Of a stretch of DNA of 64,000 nt, positions 62,778 through 64,000 are shown one piece after another. Position numbers and translations under genes: made by a program. Under the pieces are notes generated by a model. It was not told where the DNA came from and searched no databases. It saw nothing but the letters and a program-made list of their open reading frames with translations. Positions within the stretch are counted from its first letter, which is position 1. Every line of letters starts with the position of its first letter. The DNA is from Anaerolineae bacterium (GTDB lineage Bacteria; Chloroflexota; Anaerolineae; Aggregatilineales; Phototrophicaceae): NCBI GenBank assembly GCA_022843385.1, contig JALHNT010000026.1, positions 1 through 64,000 on the forward strand, read 5' to 3'.

Positions 62778-64000
62778 GGCGATAGGCTTTCCGCAAATAA
62801 GGCTGCAAGTTCACGGGCTGCCCGCTGACTGTTGAACTCGTTGCTGATGCGGGCTTTGGCGGCGGGGATCAGCGCTTCCCGCAGGGCAGGATCGGTCAAC
62901 AGGCGTTGCATGGCATCGGCCAACGTCAGCGCATCTTTTTCCGCCACCAGCAGCCCGTTGACGCCCGACTCAATCAGTTCCGGGATGCCGGATACCGGGG
63001 TTGAAATCACCGAAATCCCGGCTGCCATCGCTTCCATCAGCGCCACCGGAATGCCATCGACTTCGCCGCTGCCGGTGGTGATGCAGGGCAGGACAAACAC
63101 ATCGGCCTCTGCGAACAACTCGCGCATCTGTGATTGCACATAACGCCCGGTCAGTTCAACCTCCTGCGTCAGACCCAGCCGTTGGATCGCGGCTTCCAGG
63201 ACAGGGCGCTGGCTGCCATCGCCGGCGATCCGGCAGCGAAACGACAGCCCGCGTCCTTTGAGGATGGCGCAGGCTTCGACCAGGTAAAGGATGCCCTTGC
63301 GTTCGACCAGTTGCGACGCGCTGAGAATCAGCGGAACAGCATGGGAAGTTCGCTGCTCCAGCGCGAATGCCGGCGGCGTTATGCCACAATGAATGATCTT
63401 GAGTTTATGCTCCAACGGTAAATCAGGATAGTCACGCAGGACAGCCCGGCGGCTGTAGTCGGAGATACAGGCGATGAAGCTGGCGCGTTGCAGTTTGGCG
63501 GGCAGCAGCAGACGCTCGATGAACAGCTCATTGTGGACAGTCATGCTGAAGGGAATATCGAGGAAATGGGCGGCGAAACAGGCCAGCGAAGCGGCATTGG
63601 TCGAAAAATGGGCATGGGCGTGACCTATGCCTTGTTTCCGCAAACGCCAGGCCAGATAAGTCCCACCAGCAAAGTGCATCCCATTCCGCAGCCAGATGCG
63701 CGGGCGGCGCGAGTCTTCGGTGACGAGCATTCGCAGCGCCTCCAGATAGCGGCGCGGGCGGGTGAACAGCCAGAAGCAGTGGGCGAAGATCATCTGCACG
63801 AGTGTGGTCAGGGTGAGCGGGAAAATATAAACCGTGCTGTCCTTGAGGTGGGCGACATCTGGGGGTAAATCTTGCCCAGCGGGATAGCGGTTGGCGACAG
63901 TCCGGATGTTCAGGCCGTGTTCGCGCAGCGCCAGAACTTCCCGATAAATGAAGGTCTCGGTCAGATACGGGAAGAACTGCATAAAGTAGGCGACTGTTGT
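62774..64000 (-). CDS. GT4-family glycosyltransferase (start beyond the window)
   Basis: Glycosyltransferase family 4 protein. The first start in the window is at 63982, but the upstream codons encode TTVAYF and continue naturally into the family N-terminus (FPYLTETFIYREVLALREHG), so the true start lies right of the window. C-terminal donor site: LILSASQLVERKGILYLVEAC, EADVFVLPC, GIPVALMEAMAAGISVISTPVSGIPE, with the E-x7-E pair present. It probably adds a sugar to a surface polysaccharide. The next gene downstream is also a glycosyltransferase and overlaps by four bases. Confidence 0.93.
   Translation of the reverse strand, partial: TTVAYFMQFFPYLTETFIYREVLALREHGLNIRTVANRYPAGQDLPPDVAHLKDSTVYIFPLTLTTLVQMIFAHCFWLFTRPRRYLEALRMLVTEDSRRPRIWLRNGMHFAGGTYLAWRLRKQGIGHAHAHFSTNAASLACFAAHFLDIPFSMTVHNELFIERLLLPAKLQRASFIACISDYSRRAVLRDYPDLPLEHKLKIIHCGITPPAFALEQRTSHAVPLILSASQLVERKGILYLVEACAILKGRGLSFRCRIAGDGSQRPVLEAAIQRLGLTQEVELTGRYVQSQMRELFAEADVFVLPCITTGSGEVDGIPVALMEAMAAGISVISTPVSGIPELIESGVNGLLVAEKDALTLADAMQRLLTDPALREALIPAAKARISNEFNSQRAARELAALFAESLSP

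Noticed and set aside
1..64000. tRNA, rRNA and CRISPR arrays
   Set aside because: No clover-leaf T-arm motifs, rRNA stretches, or regular repeat-spacer patterns were seen; the repeated words at 34 kb and 61 kb are irregular and lack unique spacers of equal length.

Overview
The window looks like a piece of a Chloroflexota chromosome, most likely class Anaerolineae. That is an inference from three things: several ABC sugar and peptide import operons sit beside cytoplasmic glycosidases, a very large protein kinase-NACHT-like-WD40 protein is present, and there are many short GTAGGG...CCCTAC hairpin repeats. No rRNA, tRNA, CRISPR array or replication origin was seen. Most genes are on the minus strand in long operons.

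Layout. 1-1.9 kb: the end of a zinc/manganese ABC importer (binding protein, cut by the window edge, plus ATPase). 2.1-18.5 kb: one minus-strand locus of ten genes led by an unusual LacI-type regulator fused to a uroporphyrinogen-decarboxylase-like domain. It continues with two LplB/LplC-type permeases and a sugar-binding protein. After these come three tandem GH29 alpha-L-fucosidases, a GHL6/GH151-like glycosidase, a GH78 alpha-L-rhamnosidase and a fourth GH29 enzyme. The glycosidases lack signal peptides, so imported fucosylated and rhamnosylated oligosaccharides are probably cut in the cytoplasm. A promoter with palindromes over the -35 and the start region precedes the regulator. 18.7-20.5 kb: a divergent pair, a short-chain dehydrogenase and an aspartoacylase-like amidohydrolase.

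20.5-25.3 kb: a circularly permuted ATP-grasp / alpha-E / transglutaminase cluster that also carries an XisI-like gene and an ATC-hydrolase-like gene. 25.5-26.8 kb: rplK-rplA with its own promoter and terminator. 27-33.7 kb: a secreted beta-propeller protein, a two-component system, CIA30, an agmatinase-family enzyme, a lipoprotein, a metallophosphoesterase and a DtxR/MntR regulator. 33.7-34.7 kb is non-coding and rich in a mosaic of short repeated words; an inverted relative lies at 60.8-61.5 kb.

34.7-43.4 kb: a second sugar operon (DeoR regulator, SIS isomerase, binding protein, two permeases, secreted GH114 polygalactosaminidase-like enzyme, GH4 alpha-galactosidase, PfkB kinase). It reads as a possible pathway for a galactosamine-containing polymer. 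43.6 kb: a decayed IS5-type transposase. 44-53 kb: a peptide/nickel-type ABC importer operon with a CehA/McbA PHP hydrolase, a HAD phosphatase and an unrecognised protein. 53.2 kb: a Gfo/Idh/MocA oxidoreductase. 54.5-60.8 kb: the 1522-residue kinase-STAND-WD40 protein, translationally overlapping an ABC exporter. 61.7-64 kb: two glycosyltransferases, the second cut by the window edge.

The most notable items are the LacI-UROD fusion, the extended ATP-grasp/transglutaminase cluster, the possible galactosamine-polymer operon, and two families of intergenic repeats, one of which keeps its hairpin while changing its stem sequence.
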